A stretch of 64,000 nt of DNA from Burkholderia anthina (GCF_902498995.1 NZ_CABVLY010000020.1:1-64000); one strand, 5' to 3'; positions 8,870-19,100 are shown, counted from the stretch's first letter. Numbers and translations: made by a program. Notes: a model not told the origin generated them from the letters alone.

Positions 8870-9719
8870 CGGCGGCCATCGTCAGCCGACGATCCTCGTG
8901 ACGGGGGTGAACGGCCAGATCGGATTCGAGTTGCTGCGCACGCTGCAGGGGCTCGGCCGCGTGGTGCCGTGCGACAGGTCGATGCTCGACCTGTCCGATC
9001 TCGATCGCGTGCGGGCCGTCGTGCGCGAGCTGAAACCGTCGCTGATCGTGAACCCGGCCGCGTATACCGCGGTGGACAAGGCCGAGACCGACATCGACGC
9101 GGCACGGCGGCTGAATGCCGACGTGCCGAGCGTGTTCGCGGAAGAACTGGCGCGTATCGACGGCACGCAGGCGCGCCCGTACACGGAAAGCGATGCGACG
9201 AATCCCGTGAACGTGTATGGCGCGACGAAGCTGGAAGGCGAGCAGGCGATCGCGGCCGCCGGCTGCGCGCATCTGATTCTGCGCACGAGCTGGGTGTACG
9301 GCCGGCGCGGCAGGAATTTCCTGCAGACGATGCTCAAGCTCGGCGCCGAGCGCCAGGCGTTGAACATCGTCGCCGATCAGGTCGGTGCACCGACCTGGGC
9401 GAACACCATTGCCGCAGCTACGGCACACATCGTCGCGCAGGGCGCGGCGGCAGCCGACGCGCACTGGTGGGCGCGTTGCACGGGCATCTATCACCTCGCG
9501 TCGGCCGGTGCGACTTCGTGGTGCGGCTTTGCCGACGCGATCTTCGCGACCGCGATGGCCGGATGCACGCCGACGGTTGCGCCGATCGCGTCGAGCGACT
9601 ACCCGACGCCGGCGAAGCGACCGGCCAATTCGAGGCTGGCGCTGGACAAGCTGACCGGGACGTTTGGTCTGCGGATGCCGGACTGGCGCGATGCGCTGCA
9701 ACTGTGTCTGACCGGGTGA
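8862..9719 (+). CDS. rmlD: dTDP-4-dehydrorhamnose reductase, probably inactivated by an in-frame deletion
   Basis: A 285-residue RmlD homologue, the last enzyme of dTDP-L-rhamnose synthesis. The NAD(P) motif V13-T-G-V-N-G-Q-I-G and the Y119-G-A-T-K123 catalytic pair are present. However, the strand that normally sits between AEELAR and DGT, carrying the STDYVF motif with the catalytic Thr, is absent: the protein runs A97-R-I99 straight into D100-G-T-Q. About 15 codons are missing at base 9158/9159 without a frameshift, and the length is about 15 residues short of the usual 298-300. Either L-rhamnose synthesis is lost or a second rmlD compensates. The residues around the gap are otherwise normal. 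Confidence 0.85.
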   Translation: MRDGGHRQPTILVTGVNGQIGFELLRTLQGLGRVVPCDRSMLDLSDLDRVRAVVRELKPSLIVNPAAYTAVDKAETDIDAARRLNADVPSVFAEELARIDGTQARPYTESDATNPVNVYGATKLEGEQAIAAAGCAHLILRTSWVYGRRGRNFLQTMLKLGAERQALNIVADQVGAPTWANTIAAATAHIVAQGAAAADAHWWARCTGIYHLASAGATSWCGFADAIFATAMAGCTPTVAPIASSDYPTPAKRPANSRLALDKLTGTFGLRMPDWRDALQLCLTG

Positions 9720-9792
9720 TTCAAGGGTTGGGGGTGTACGACGGGCGCGGGCTGGGCGGTTTTGCCGCGACTCTCATTTTCGATTGGTGACA

Positions 9793-10998
9793 ATGCATAC
9801 GGATCCGGTTTATTTCCTTCATATTCCCAAAACGGGGGGATCGTCGCTCATTTCTTTCCTCGAGGATCAGTACGACAGGGAAGACGTGTGCCCGGCGCAG
9901 GTCCTCGAGGAACTGTTCGCGCTGCCGCGGGAATCCGTTGACAGGTACCGGCTGTTTCGCGGGCATCACTGGCACGGCATCGAGTCGTTCGTCGGACGAA
10001 ACCTGACCCACCTCACGATGCTGCGGGATCCGGTGCAGCGAACGGTGTCGTGGTATCTGCATGCGCAGCGCCACGACGATACGTATCGTCATCGGCGGAT
10101 GAACGACGAGAAGTGGTCGTTGCTGGATTTCGTTCGGGATCCTGAAACGAACTGGGACATCGTCAATACGCAGACCCTCTTTCTCGCGGCCGACTTCGAC
10201 TACGAGAAGCTGATGCGCGATCCGATCGGCTACGGTCGCGAGGCGGTCAAGGAATACGCATCGCGCCGGCACGACCGGACGTTGCTCGACCGCGCGAAAA
10301 AGCGGCTCGAATCGTTCGCGTTCTTCGGTATCACCGAGCGCATGCGCGATTCGATGAACCTGCTCGCCTATTCGATGAACTTCTGTCCGAGGTTCGCGAC
10401 GCCGCGGCTCAACACGTCGTCGGACCGGCCGGTCATGCACGGGCTGTCGTTCGAGGAAGTCGACGCGATCAACGAACTGACCGCCCTGGACCAGGAACTC
10501 TATGCGTGGGGTTGCGCACTGTTCGAGGAGCGTCATGGCGATATGGTTCGCGCGTTGCTGATCGAGCGTTTCGAACAATCGGACACGTTGCGCAAGAATT
10601 CCTGGCATGCGCCGCTTTCGGCGCAGGCAAAGGCCGGAATCGCGGTGACGGTGCTCGACGCGCCGTCGACGGTTGCCGCGGGCGCGTCGTTTTCGGTGCG
10701 CGTTCGCTTGTCCAACCGGTCGAACTTTCAACTGGCCAGCCGTGCGCCGACTCCGGTGCACGCGTCGTATCACTGGCTCGACCGCGCGCGCTCGCAGGTC
10801 GTGGTGTTCGACGGCGAACGAACGAGGCTGAAGGCCTCCATGATGCCGGGCGAGGCGCAAGATCTGCAGGTGTCGGTCGTGGCGCCGGCCGCGGCCGGGC
10901 GCTACGTGCTGCGGCTGACCCTGGTTCAGGAAGGCGTCGCGTGGCTCGACGACGGTCAGTCGGGTGCATTCGGCGATGTCGAGGTGACCGTCCGGTAA
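9793..10998 (+). CDS. Sulfotransferase-like protein with a C-terminal beta-sandwich domain
   Basis: A 401-residue protein. The N-terminus FLHIPKTGGSSL is the PAPS 5'-phosphosulfate loop of carbohydrate sulfotransferases (Sulfotransfer_2 type), and MLRDPVQRTVSWY matches the 3'-phosphate motif. Residues 1 to about 260 form this domain. The last 130 residues look like an immunoglobulin-like sandwich (YHWLD, VVFDGERT, LVQEGVAWLDD), a module also seen attached to cell-surface sugar transferases. There is no signal peptide, so it should act in the cytoplasm on a nucleotide- or lipid-linked sugar chain. It sits between rmlD and manC with 73 bases before it. The acceptor is unknown. An in-frame TTG at 9784 is an alternative start. 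Confidence 0.75.
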   Translation: MHTDPVYFLHIPKTGGSSLISFLEDQYDREDVCPAQVLEELFALPRESVDRYRLFRGHHWHGIESFVGRNLTHLTMLRDPVQRTVSWYLHAQRHDDTYRHRRMNDEKWSLLDFVRDPETNWDIVNTQTLFLAADFDYEKLMRDPIGYGREAVKEYASRRHDRTLLDRAKKRLESFAFFGITERMRDSMNLLAYSMNFCPRFATPRLNTSSDRPVMHGLSFEEVDAINELTALDQELYAWGCALFEERHGDMVRALLIERFEQSDTLRKNSWHAPLSAQAKAGIAVTVLDAPSTVAAGASFSVRVRLSNRSNFQLASRAPTPVHASYHWLDRARSQVVVFDGERTRLKASMMPGEAQDLQVSVVAPAAAGRYVLRLTLVQEGVAWLDDGQSGAFGDVEVTVR

Positions 10999-11111
10999 GG
11001 CCCGTTCGACGGGTACGGCGCTTTTGTCGCCGCCGGCGCAAGCCGGGCCGCCCGATCGCCCGGCGCAGGCATCCGGGCCTTGCGTGGCGGCGGTTCCCGG
11101 CGCCCGGCCGG

Positions 11112-11141
11112 TTCCGAAGGCGGCAGTTCGCCAGCTATAAT
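11112..11141 (+). promoter_or_regulatory. Candidate sigma-70-type promoter for manC
   Basis: TATAAT at 11136-11141 with a weak -35 (TTCCGA, 11112-11117) at 18 bases. It lies in the 255-base gap between the sulfotransferase-like gene and manC, so the second half of the O-polysaccharide operon may have its own promoter. Confidence 0.45.
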
Positions 11142-11152
11142 TCCGGCTTGGT

Positions 11153-11174
11153 CCGGCCGGTCGCGACCGGCCGG
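11153..11174. repeat. Perfect 22-bp palindrome in the manC leader
   Basis: CCGGCCGG, TCGCGA, then CCGGCCGG form an uninterrupted inverted repeat 12 bases downstream of the TATAAT. It could be a regulator site or form a strong RNA hairpin at the very start of the transcript. There is no T run after it, so it is not an ordinary terminator. Confidence 0.6.
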
Positions 11175-11253
11175 CAGGCACGCCGGTGGTGGTTTGATGT
11201 AAGTGGCGAAGGTGTTTGCTTCGCCAGCGGATACTAAATCTGGAGTGAATGTG

Positions 11254-12699
11254 ATGTTAATCCCCGTCATCCTGTCCGGTGGTGCCGGCACGCGGCTTTG
11301 GCCCGTCTCCCGCGAAGGGCACCCCAAGCCGTTCATGAAGCTTGCCGACGGCGAGAGCCTGCTGCTGAAGACGTACCGACGGGCAGCCGCGGCGGTCGGC
11401 CAAGATGCCGAGTCCGCATGCGCGGAACTGCTGACGGTCACGAACCGCGACTACTACTTCATGAGCAAGGACGAGTTCGTCTGCGCGGCGCTCGGCGATC
11501 AGCAATCCGGCGTATTCATGCTCGAGCCGTCCGGCCGGAACACGGCGCCCGCCGTCGCGATGGCGGCGCACCACGTGGCGGAAAAGCACGGGCGCGATGC
11601 GCTGATGCTGGTGCTCGCGGCCGATCATCTGGTGCAGGATCAGCAAGGATTCTCCGCAGCCGTTGCAAGCGCGGTCGAACTGGCGAAGCAGGGCAAGCTG
11701 GTGACGTTCGGTATCGTGCCGACGTGCCCGGATACCGGCTTCGGCTATATCGAGGCCGGCGAGCAGATCGGCAACGGCCGGGTCGTGCAGCGCTTCGTCG
11801 AGAAGCCCGATGCGGCGAAGGCCGCCGAATACCTGGCGACGGGCAATTATCTGTGGAATTCCGGCATGTTCTGCTTCGCGGCGGGCGCCATTCTCGACGA
11901 GATGGCCCGTCACGCGCCGGACGTCGCGGCGGCTGCCGAAGCATGCTGGGCGTCGCTGCAAGCCGACAAGGCAACCGCGCAGATGCTCGAGATTCCGGCC
12001 GAATCGTTCCAGAAGATGCCCGACATTTCGATCGACTACGCGGTGATGGAGCGCTCGTCGAACGTCGCGGTGGTGCCGTCCAGCTTCGGCTGGAGCGACA
12101 TCGGCTCCTGGGGTGCGGTGCGCGACCTGGTGGCGCCGGATCAGGACAGCAACCGTGTCGTCGGCGATGCGATCTTCGTCGATAGCCACAATACCTACGT
12201 GCAAAGCCCGGATCGCGTGGTCGCGGCAGTCGGCGTGGCCGATCTGATGATCATCGATACGCCGGACGCGTTGCTGGTCGCGCATCCCGATCGCGCGCAG
12301 GACGTGAAGCAGGTCGTCGCCCGGCTGAAGAAGCGCAATCACGATGCGTACAAGCTGCATCGCACCGTGAGCCGGCCGTGGGGCACCTACACGGTGCTGG
12401 AGGAAGGGCCGCGCTTCAAGATCAAGCGCATCGAGGTCAAGCCGGGCGCGAGCCTGAGCCTGCAGATGCACCATCACCGCAGCGAGCACTGGATCGTCGT
12501 GTCGGGGATGGCCAAGGTCGTCAACGGTGACCGCGAAATCTTCGTGCGCACCAACGAGTCCACCTACATCCCGGCCGGGCACAAGCATCGCCTCGAGAAT
12601 CCGGGCGTGCTGGATCTCGTGATGATCGAGGTGCAGAGCGGCGAATACCTTGGGGAAGACGACATCGTTCGTTTCCAAGATGTGTACGGGCGGGCTTGA
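11254..12699 (+). CDS. manC: Mannose-1-phosphate guanylyltransferase / mannose-6-phosphate isomerase
   Basis: A 481-residue bifunctional enzyme. The N-terminal nucleotidyltransferase domain (about residues 1-345) carries LSGGAGTRLWPVSR and FVEKP and makes GDP-mannose. The C-terminal cupin (about residues 350-481, with SLQMHHHRSEHW) is the type II phosphomannose isomerase domain. GDP-mannose feeds both mannose residues and, through gmd and rmd downstream, GDP-D-rhamnose. The ATG at 11254 has GGAG 8 bases upstream; an upstream GTG at 11203 adds unlikely residues. The stop shares its last A with the start of wzm. Confidence 0.95.
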   Translation: MLIPVILSGGAGTRLWPVSREGHPKPFMKLADGESLLLKTYRRAAAAVGQDAESACAELLTVTNRDYYFMSKDEFVCAALGDQQSGVFMLEPSGRNTAPAVAMAAHHVAEKHGRDALMLVLAADHLVQDQQGFSAAVASAVELAKQGKLVTFGIVPTCPDTGFGYIEAGEQIGNGRVVQRFVEKPDAAKAAEYLATGNYLWNSGMFCFAAGAILDEMARHAPDVAAAAEACWASLQADKATAQMLEIPAESFQKMPDISIDYAVMERSSNVAVVPSSFGWSDIGSWGAVRDLVAPDQDSNRVVGDAIFVDSHNTYVQSPDRVVAAVGVADLMIIDTPDALLVAHPDRAQDVKQVVARLKKRNHDAYKLHRTVSRPWGTYTVLEEGPRFKIKRIEVKPGASLSLQMHHHRSEHWIVVSGMAKVVNGDREIFVRTNESTYIPAGHKHRLENPGVLDLVMIEVQSGEYLGEDDIVRFQDVYGRA

Positions 12700-13493
12700 T
12701 GCTGGGCATGCTGAGAGCCCTGTGGGCGTATCGCGGCTTCATCCTGGGAAGCGTCAAGCGGGAATTCCAGTCCAAGTACCGTAATTCCCTGCTGGGCGCC
12801 GCGTGGACGGTCCTCAACCCGCTCGCGATGATCGTCGTCTATACGGTGATTTTTTCGCGGGTGATGCATGCCCGGCTGCCGGGCGTCGACAGCGGCTTCG
12901 CGTACAGCATTCACCTGTGCGCGGGCGTGCTGCCGTGGGGGATGTTCGTCGAGATCGTCAGTCGCGCGCAGAACGCGTTCATCGAGAACGCCAACCTGAT
13001 CAAGAAGCTGAATTTTCCCCGGCTGTGCCTGCCGGTGATCGTGGTGGCGAACTCGCTGATCAACTTCGCGATCGTGTTCGGGCTGTTCGTGGTGTTCCTG
13101 CTGGTCACCGGCAACTTTCCCGGCGTGGTGTTCGTGGCCGTCATTCCGCTGCTGATCGTGCTGACGCTGTTCGCGATCGGTCTCGGGATCACGCTCGGCG
13201 TGCTGAACGTGTTCTTCCGCGACGTCGGGCAGTTCTTCAACATCGTGCTGAATTTCTGGTTCTGGCTGACGCCGATCGTCTATTCGGTCGACATCCTGCC
13301 CAAGCAGATCCAGGCCGGGATGCAGTTCAACCCGATGGCATCGCTGGTCGAGTCGTTCCAGGTCGTGATGATGCAGGCCAGGTGGCCCGACTGGTCGCAG
13401 CTCTGGTTCGTGACGGCGCTGGGCGTCGGCCTGTGCCTGCTCGGCTTCAGCCTGTTCCGCAAGCATGCGGGCGAAATGGTGGATGAACTCTGA
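12699..13493 (+). CDS. wzm: O-polysaccharide ABC transporter permease
   Basis: A 264-residue integral membrane protein with about six hydrophobic segments, of the ABC-2 type used for polysaccharide export. The N-terminal FQSKYRNSLLGAAWTVLNPL is the signature of Wzm/KpsM-like permeases. With Wzt it exports the finished lipid-linked polymer across the inner membrane. Its start overlaps the manC stop by one base and its stop overlaps the wzt start, giving strong coupling. Confidence 0.94.
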   Translation: MLGMLRALWAYRGFILGSVKREFQSKYRNSLLGAAWTVLNPLAMIVVYTVIFSRVMHARLPGVDSGFAYSIHLCAGVLPWGMFVEIVSRAQNAFIENANLIKKLNFPRLCLPVIVVANSLINFAIVFGLFVVFLLVTGNFPGVVFVAVIPLLIVLTLFAIGLGITLGVLNVFFRDVGQFFNIVLNFWFWLTPIVYSVDILPKQIQAGMQFNPMASLVESFQVVMMQARWPDWSQLWFVTALGVGLCLLGFSLFRKHAGEMVDEL

Positions 13494-14713
13494 TGGGCAC
13501 CATTACCGTTACCAATCTGGGCAAGGCCTACAAGCAGTATCCGACGCGCTGGTCGCGTCTCGTCGAATGGATGGACCCGCGCCGCAAGCCGCATCACACG
13601 CTGCACTGGGTGCTGCGCGACGTGAGCTTCTCGGTGAAGGCCGGCGAGGCGCTGGGCATCATCGGCATCAACGGCGCGGGCAAGAGCACGCTGCTGAAGA
13701 TGATCGTCGGGACCACGCAGCCGAGCGTCGGCAGCGTGACCATGACCGGCCGCGTTGCCGCGCTGCTGGAGCTCGGGATGGGGTTTCACCCGGACTTCAC
13801 CGGGCGCCAGAACGTGATGATGGCCGGGCAGCTGCTCGGCTATTCCGTCGACGAGCTGCTCGCGCTGATGCCGGAAATCGAGGCGTTCGCCGAAATCGGC
13901 GAATACATCGACCAGCCGGTGCGCGTGTATTCGAGCGGCATGCAGGTGCGTCTGGCGTTCAGCGTCGCGACCGCGCGCCGGCCCGACGTGCTGATCGTCG
14001 ACGAGGCGCTGTCGGTCGGCGATGCGTATTTCCAGCACAAGAGCTTCGACCGGATCCGCGAGTTCCGCAAACTGGGCACGACGCTGCTGATCGTCGCGCA
14101 CGACAAGGCGGCGATCCAGGCGATCTGCGATCACGCGATCCTGCTGAATGCGGGACGGCTGGAGATGCAAGGGCCGCCGGAAGTGGTCATGGACTACTAC
14201 AACGCGATGCTGGCCGACCGCAAGGATCACGAGGTCCGGCAGGAGAAGCTCGAGAGCGGCGCGGTGCAGACGGTGTCCGGCACCGGCGAGGCCGTGATCG
14301 ACGCAGTCGAGCTGCTGGACGAGTCCGGTCAGCCTATCGAGGTTGCGGGCGTCGGGCAGCCGGTCGCATTGTGCGTCAAGGTCCGGTGCGTGGAGGCGAT
14401 CCCCGAGCTGGTGGTCGGCTACATGATCAAGGACCGGCTCGGGCAGACGGTGTTCGGCACGAACACGTATCACTTGAAGCAGGTGCTGGTCGGTCTCGAT
14501 GCGGGACAGACGATCGAGTTGCGCTTTGAATTCACGGCCAATCTCGGCGTCGGCAGTTATTCGGTCGCGGTCGCGCTGCATACGGGCGACGCCCATCTTG
14601 CCAACAACTACCAGTGGCGCGATCGCGCGCTGGTGTTCAACGTCGTCAACATCAAAATGCAAGACTTTGTCGGCGTAGCCTGGTTGCCGACGACGGTGCG
14701 GAGCTTGCCATAG
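13493..14713 (+). CDS. wzt: O-polysaccharide ABC transporter ATPase with C-terminal carbohydrate-binding domain
   Basis: A 406-residue protein. The ATPase half has Walker A G58-I-N-G-A-G-K-S-T, the signature YSSGMQVRLAFS and Walker B VLIVDEA. After about residue 255 there is a separate beta-rich domain (EAVIDAVELLD to the end), as in Wzt proteins that recognise the capped non-reducing end of the O-chain. This extended form predicts a terminal modification on the polymer, and the methyltransferase gene straight downstream is the obvious candidate for it. The stop TAG shares its G with the GTG start of the next gene. Confidence 0.94.
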   Translation: MGTITVTNLGKAYKQYPTRWSRLVEWMDPRRKPHHTLHWVLRDVSFSVKAGEALGIIGINGAGKSTLLKMIVGTTQPSVGSVTMTGRVAALLELGMGFHPDFTGRQNVMMAGQLLGYSVDELLALMPEIEAFAEIGEYIDQPVRVYSSGMQVRLAFSVATARRPDVLIVDEALSVGDAYFQHKSFDRIREFRKLGTTLLIVAHDKAAIQAICDHAILLNAGRLEMQGPPEVVMDYYNAMLADRKDHEVRQEKLESGAVQTVSGTGEAVIDAVELLDESGQPIEVAGVGQPVALCVKVRCVEAIPELVVGYMIKDRLGQTVFGTNTYHLKQVLVGLDAGQTIELRFEFTANLGVGSYSVAVALHTGDAHLANNYQWRDRALVFNVVNIKMQDFVGVAWLPTTVRSLP

Positions 14714-16170
14714 TGGATAGTTTTTATCGTGCGTTTGAAGATCGGTATCGGGGATCGCGCAAGCTGATCAAAAGCCGGCTGACGAACTACTCGCCCTTCT
14801 TTCAGCCGCTCGCGGCACGTTATCCGGGCGGGAAGACCTTCGACCTGGGGTGCGGCCGCGGCGAGTGGCTCGAGCTGATGGTCGAGGCCGGCTTCGAACC
14901 GATGGGGGTCGATCTCGACGCGGACATGCTGGAAGCCTGTCGCGAGCGCGGGCTGCCGGTTCAGCAGGGCGATGCGATCGCGTATCTCGCGTCGCTCGAA
15001 TCGGATAGCCACGCGCTGATCTCGGCGTTTCACGTCGTCGAACACGTGAGCTTCGAGCAGCTGGGTGTGATCGTCGCCGAAGCGCTGCGCGTGCTGAAGC
15101 CGGGCGGCCTGCTGATTCTCGAGACGCCGAATCCGGAAAACATCTCGGTGGCGACGACCAATTTCTACATGGATCCGTCGCACCAGAAGCCGATTCCGCC
15201 GCTGTTGCTGTCGTTCGTCGCCGAGCATGCGGGCTTCGATCGCGTGAAGGTGGTTCGTCTGCAGGAATCGCCGGAGCTGCGCGATGCCGCGACACCGGTT
15301 CAGTTCCTCGACATCGTGCGCGGCGCGAGCCCCGACTATGCGATCGTCGCGCAGAAGAACGTGGAATCGACCGAGGGCGCGTTCGACGAAGCGTTCGGCG
15401 CGGAATACGGGCTGACGATCGATACGCTGATCCAGCGTTACGAAACCCGCCTGACGTCGAACGTTTCGCAGATCGGCGGTCGCGTGCAGCAGATGGGTGC
15501 GCGGCTTCAATCCATCGAAGGTCAACTGCGGCTCGCGGAAGGGCGGCTGCAGCTCGCCGAGGATCGTAGCAGGTTCGCCGAAGAACAGCGCGTGCTGGCG
15601 GAGCAAGTGCTGCGCGAGGTTGAAGCGCGCGCGCAGCATGCCGAGGAACTGGCCAGGCTGGCCAGCTCGCGGGTCGTCGATACGCAACTGCTGCATGTCG
15701 AGGATCGGTGCCGGCAGCTCGAGGCGCAGCTCGCACTGGCCGAGAGCAAGCTGCACGAGGCCGAGGCGCGTGCGCAGCACGAGCAGGCCGTGGCCCAGCA
15801 GACCCATGCGCATTTGCAGGCCGTCTATCGGAGCACGTCGTGGCGCGTCACCGCGCCGCTGCGGTGGGTGAGCCTCGGCCTGCGCGGCAAGGGACTCGGG
15901 CCGCTCAAGCGGGCCGTGAAGCAGCAGGTGAAGCGGGTGGTGCGCTACGCGTACCGGCAGCCCGTGCTGCGCCGGCTCACGGTGGCCGTGCTCAATCGCG
16001 TGCCGGGCCTGAAGGCGCGTCTCGTGCCGTACGTGGCGGCCGCAGCGGCCAGCCAGCCCGTCGGCACCGCGTCGACGCATATCCGTATCGACAATCTGGA
16101 CGCGCATGCGAATCGCATTCACGCGAGCCTGGTCGCTGAATTCGACCGGCTGAAGCAGGAGAAGAACTGA
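14713..16170 (+). CDS. SAM methyltransferase with coiled coil, WbdD-like chain terminator candidate
   Basis: A 485-residue protein, GTG start chosen because it overlaps the wzt stop (TAGTG) and removes 33 residues read from wzt in another frame. Residues about 30-220 are a class I methyltransferase (FDLGCGRGEWLEL, FHVVEHVSFE, LKPGGLLILETPNPEN). Residues about 250-385 are a long heptad-rich coiled coil (runs such as LRLAEGRLQLAED). VYRSTSWRVTAPLRW follows, a segment common in large glycan enzymes. The WbdD proteins of E. coli O8/O9a combine terminal methylation with a coiled coil that sets chain length; here no kinase domain is seen. I infer an O-chain capping role, matching the extended Wzt. 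Confidence 0.75.
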   Translation: MDSFYRAFEDRYRGSRKLIKSRLTNYSPFFQPLAARYPGGKTFDLGCGRGEWLELMVEAGFEPMGVDLDADMLEACRERGLPVQQGDAIAYLASLESDSHALISAFHVVEHVSFEQLGVIVAEALRVLKPGGLLILETPNPENISVATTNFYMDPSHQKPIPPLLLSFVAEHAGFDRVKVVRLQESPELRDAATPVQFLDIVRGASPDYAIVAQKNVESTEGAFDEAFGAEYGLTIDTLIQRYETRLTSNVSQIGGRVQQMGARLQSIEGQLRLAEGRLQLAEDRSRFAEEQRVLAEQVLREVEARAQHAEELARLASSRVVDTQLLHVEDRCRQLEAQLALAESKLHEAEARAQHEQAVAQQTHAHLQAVYRSTSWRVTAPLRWVSLGLRGKGLGPLKRAVKQQVKRVVRYAYRQPVLRRLTVAVLNRVPGLKARLVPYVAAAAASQPVGTASTHIRIDNLDAHANRIHASLVAEFDRLKQEKN

Positions 16171-19100
16171 TGCGCATTGTTATCGACATGCAGGGTGCGC
16201 AGACAGAAAGCCGATTCCGCGGAATCGGCCGCTACGTACTGGGTTTTGCGAAGGGCGTCGCGCGCGTGCGCGGCGAGCACGAGGTCGTACTGGTCCTGAA
16301 CGGCATGCTGCGCGAATCGATTGAAGCGATTCGCGCGGAGTTCGAGGGGCTGCTGCCCCAGGAAAACATTCGCGTCTGGCAAGCGATCGGACCGGTCGAG
16401 GAAGTGATCGACGACAACGTCACGCGCCGGGAAATCGCGGAGCTGAGCTGGGAGTCCTTCCTCGCGAGCCTGCGGCCGGACGTCGTGCACGTCGGCAGCC
16501 TGTTCGAAGGCGTGACGGGCTACGGCGTATCCAGCGTCGACCAGCTCGATCACGCAACGCCGGTCAGCGTGACGCTGCACGATCTCATTCCGCTCGTGCA
16601 TGCGAAGCGATATCTCGACCCGCACCCGGTCACCTCGCGGCACTACTACCGGAAGATCGGCTATTTGCAGAAGGCGGCGCTGCTGCTCGCGAACTCCGAG
16701 TTTTCGCGGCAGGAAGGCATCGAGTATCTGGACTATCCGGCCGAGCGGATCATCGCGGTGTCGTCGGCCATCGAGGATTCGTTCAAGCCGATCTCCGTCG
16801 ATGCGGCCGAGGCCGACCGGCTGCGCCGGCAATTCGGGATCAACGCATCGTTCCTGCTGTACACGGGCGGTGCGGACGAGCGCAAGAACCTGCCGCGACT
16901 GATCGAGGCGTACTCGCAGCTGTCCGGCACGCTGCGTGCGAAGGTGCAGTTGGTGTTCGTGGGCAAGATCCCGGAATCCGTCAAGGCCGAGCTCTACAAG
17001 CACGCGGCACAGTTCGGCGTCGGAGAGTCCGAACTGAAGTTCACGGGCTTCGTCAGCGATGCGGATCTGCACGCGCTATACGCGATCTGCGACGCGTTCG
17101 TCTTCCCGTCGTGGCACGAAGGATTCGGTTTGCCGGTGCTCGAGGCGATGGCGTGCGGTGCGCCCGTCATCTGCGCGCACGCGGGCAGCCTGCCGGAAGT
17201 CATGGGCTGGCAGGATGCGATGTTCGACCCGATGGATGTGCCGGCGATGTCGCGCAAGCTGGCCGAGGTGCTGGAGGATCCGGCGTTCCGCCAGAAGCTG
17301 CGCGAGCATGGCCTCGTGCAGTCCGGCAAATTTTCGTGGGACGCGGTGGGCCGCCGGGCGTTCGCCGAATGGGAAAAGCTCGCTGCGCCGCCCCGGCCAT
17401 CGTGGCTCGAGCAGTCCCGTTCCCAGGAGCGCCTGATCGAACTGGTGGCGGCCAAAGCCGCCCGGTCGGCGGATCGCAACATGCTGGTTCCGCTCGCGGC
17501 ATGCCTCGCGCAGAACGAGAAGACGGGCTATGTCCGGCAGATCCTGGTCGACGTGTCGGAGTTCTGCCAGAACGATGCGGGCACCGGCGTGCAGCGGGTC
17601 GTCCGCAACTACCTCGACTGCCTGCTCAAGCATCCGCCGGCAGGGTATCGCGTCGAGCCCGTCTATGCGACGCTGACCCACGGGTATCGGTATGCACGCC
17701 GCTTTACCCAGAAGTTCCTCGGCGCACCAGTGGACGAATCGATTCGCGACAGCGACGTGCAATGGCAGCGCGGCGACGTGTTCCTCGGTCTCGACATGCA
17801 GCACTCCGTGCAGATCGCGCAGGCGGCCTTCTATCAGAAGCTTCGGCAGCAGGGCGTGTGCGTGAAGTTCCTGGTCTACGACCTGCTGCCCATCGAGTTC
17901 CCGGAGTATTTCTTCGACGCGAACCTGAAGACGATGCACGAACGGCTGCTGGCCGTGATGGCCACGACGGACGGCACGATCTGCATTTCCAAGGCGACTT
18001 CCGACGCGCTGCTCGCGTGGATTCGCGACAAGAACATCCCGACGTCGCCGAACTTCAGCAGCACGTGGGCGCACATCGGCGTCGATTTCCCGGACGTGGT
18101 CGAAGGCGGGCTGCCGCCTGACGCCGCGACGGTGATCGCCGCGATGCAGCGCTGCCCGAGCTTCCTGTGCGTGTCGACCATCGAGCCGCGCAAGAACCAG
18201 GCGCAGGTGCTGGAGGCGGTCGAGGCGTTGTGGGCGGCAGGGCAGGACGTCTGCCTGACCTTCGTCGGGCGCCTGGGATGGAAGATGGACGCGCTCGCGG
18301 ACAAGATGCGCAAGCATCCGGAGTTCGGCAAGCGTCTGTTCTGGCTTGCCGGCGTCGACGACAACTACCTGGTCAGCCTGTACAAGGCGGCCAGCGGGCT
18401 GGTCGCCGCCAGCGTCAACGAGGGTTTCGGCCTGTCGCTGATCGAAGCCGCGTACTACGGGCTGCCCGTCATCGCGCGGGACATTCCCGTGTTCCGCGAG
18501 GTGGCCGGCGACGGCGCCTATTATTTCGGCGGGAATTCGGCCGGCGAACTGGGCACGGCGCTCGCGGCATGGCTCGAACTGTACCGGCTCGGCCAGCATC
18601 CGAAGCCGACCAGCATTTCGTGGCTGAACTGGGAAGACAGCACGGCGCTGCTCGCGTCGCGGCTTCTGGACGGCGTATCGAACACGCGCCAGTTGCTCGT
18701 CGATATTTCCGAGCTGGTGCAGCGCGATGCGCGCAGCGGCATCCAGCGCGTCGTGCGCAGCATTCTTCGGGAGTGGGTGCTGCAGCCGCCCGCAGGCTAT
18801 CGTATCGAGCCGGTGTATGCGACTGCCGACCAGCCGTATCGCTACGCGAGAACGTATATGGCCCGCTTCCTCGGGAAGGAAGACGATTCGCTGACCGACG
18901 ACCCGATCGAATACGGCCCCGGCGACGTGTTCCTCGGGCTCGATCTCGCGCCGGCGGTCGTGCCGCATTACGCGGGCTTCTATCAGAACCTGCGCGAGCA
19001 GGGCGTGCGGGTCAAGTTCGTCGTCTACGATCTGCTGCCGCTACGGGACAACCATTTCGAGCAGCACGTCGTCGACCACTTCGTGCGCTGGCTGGACGTC

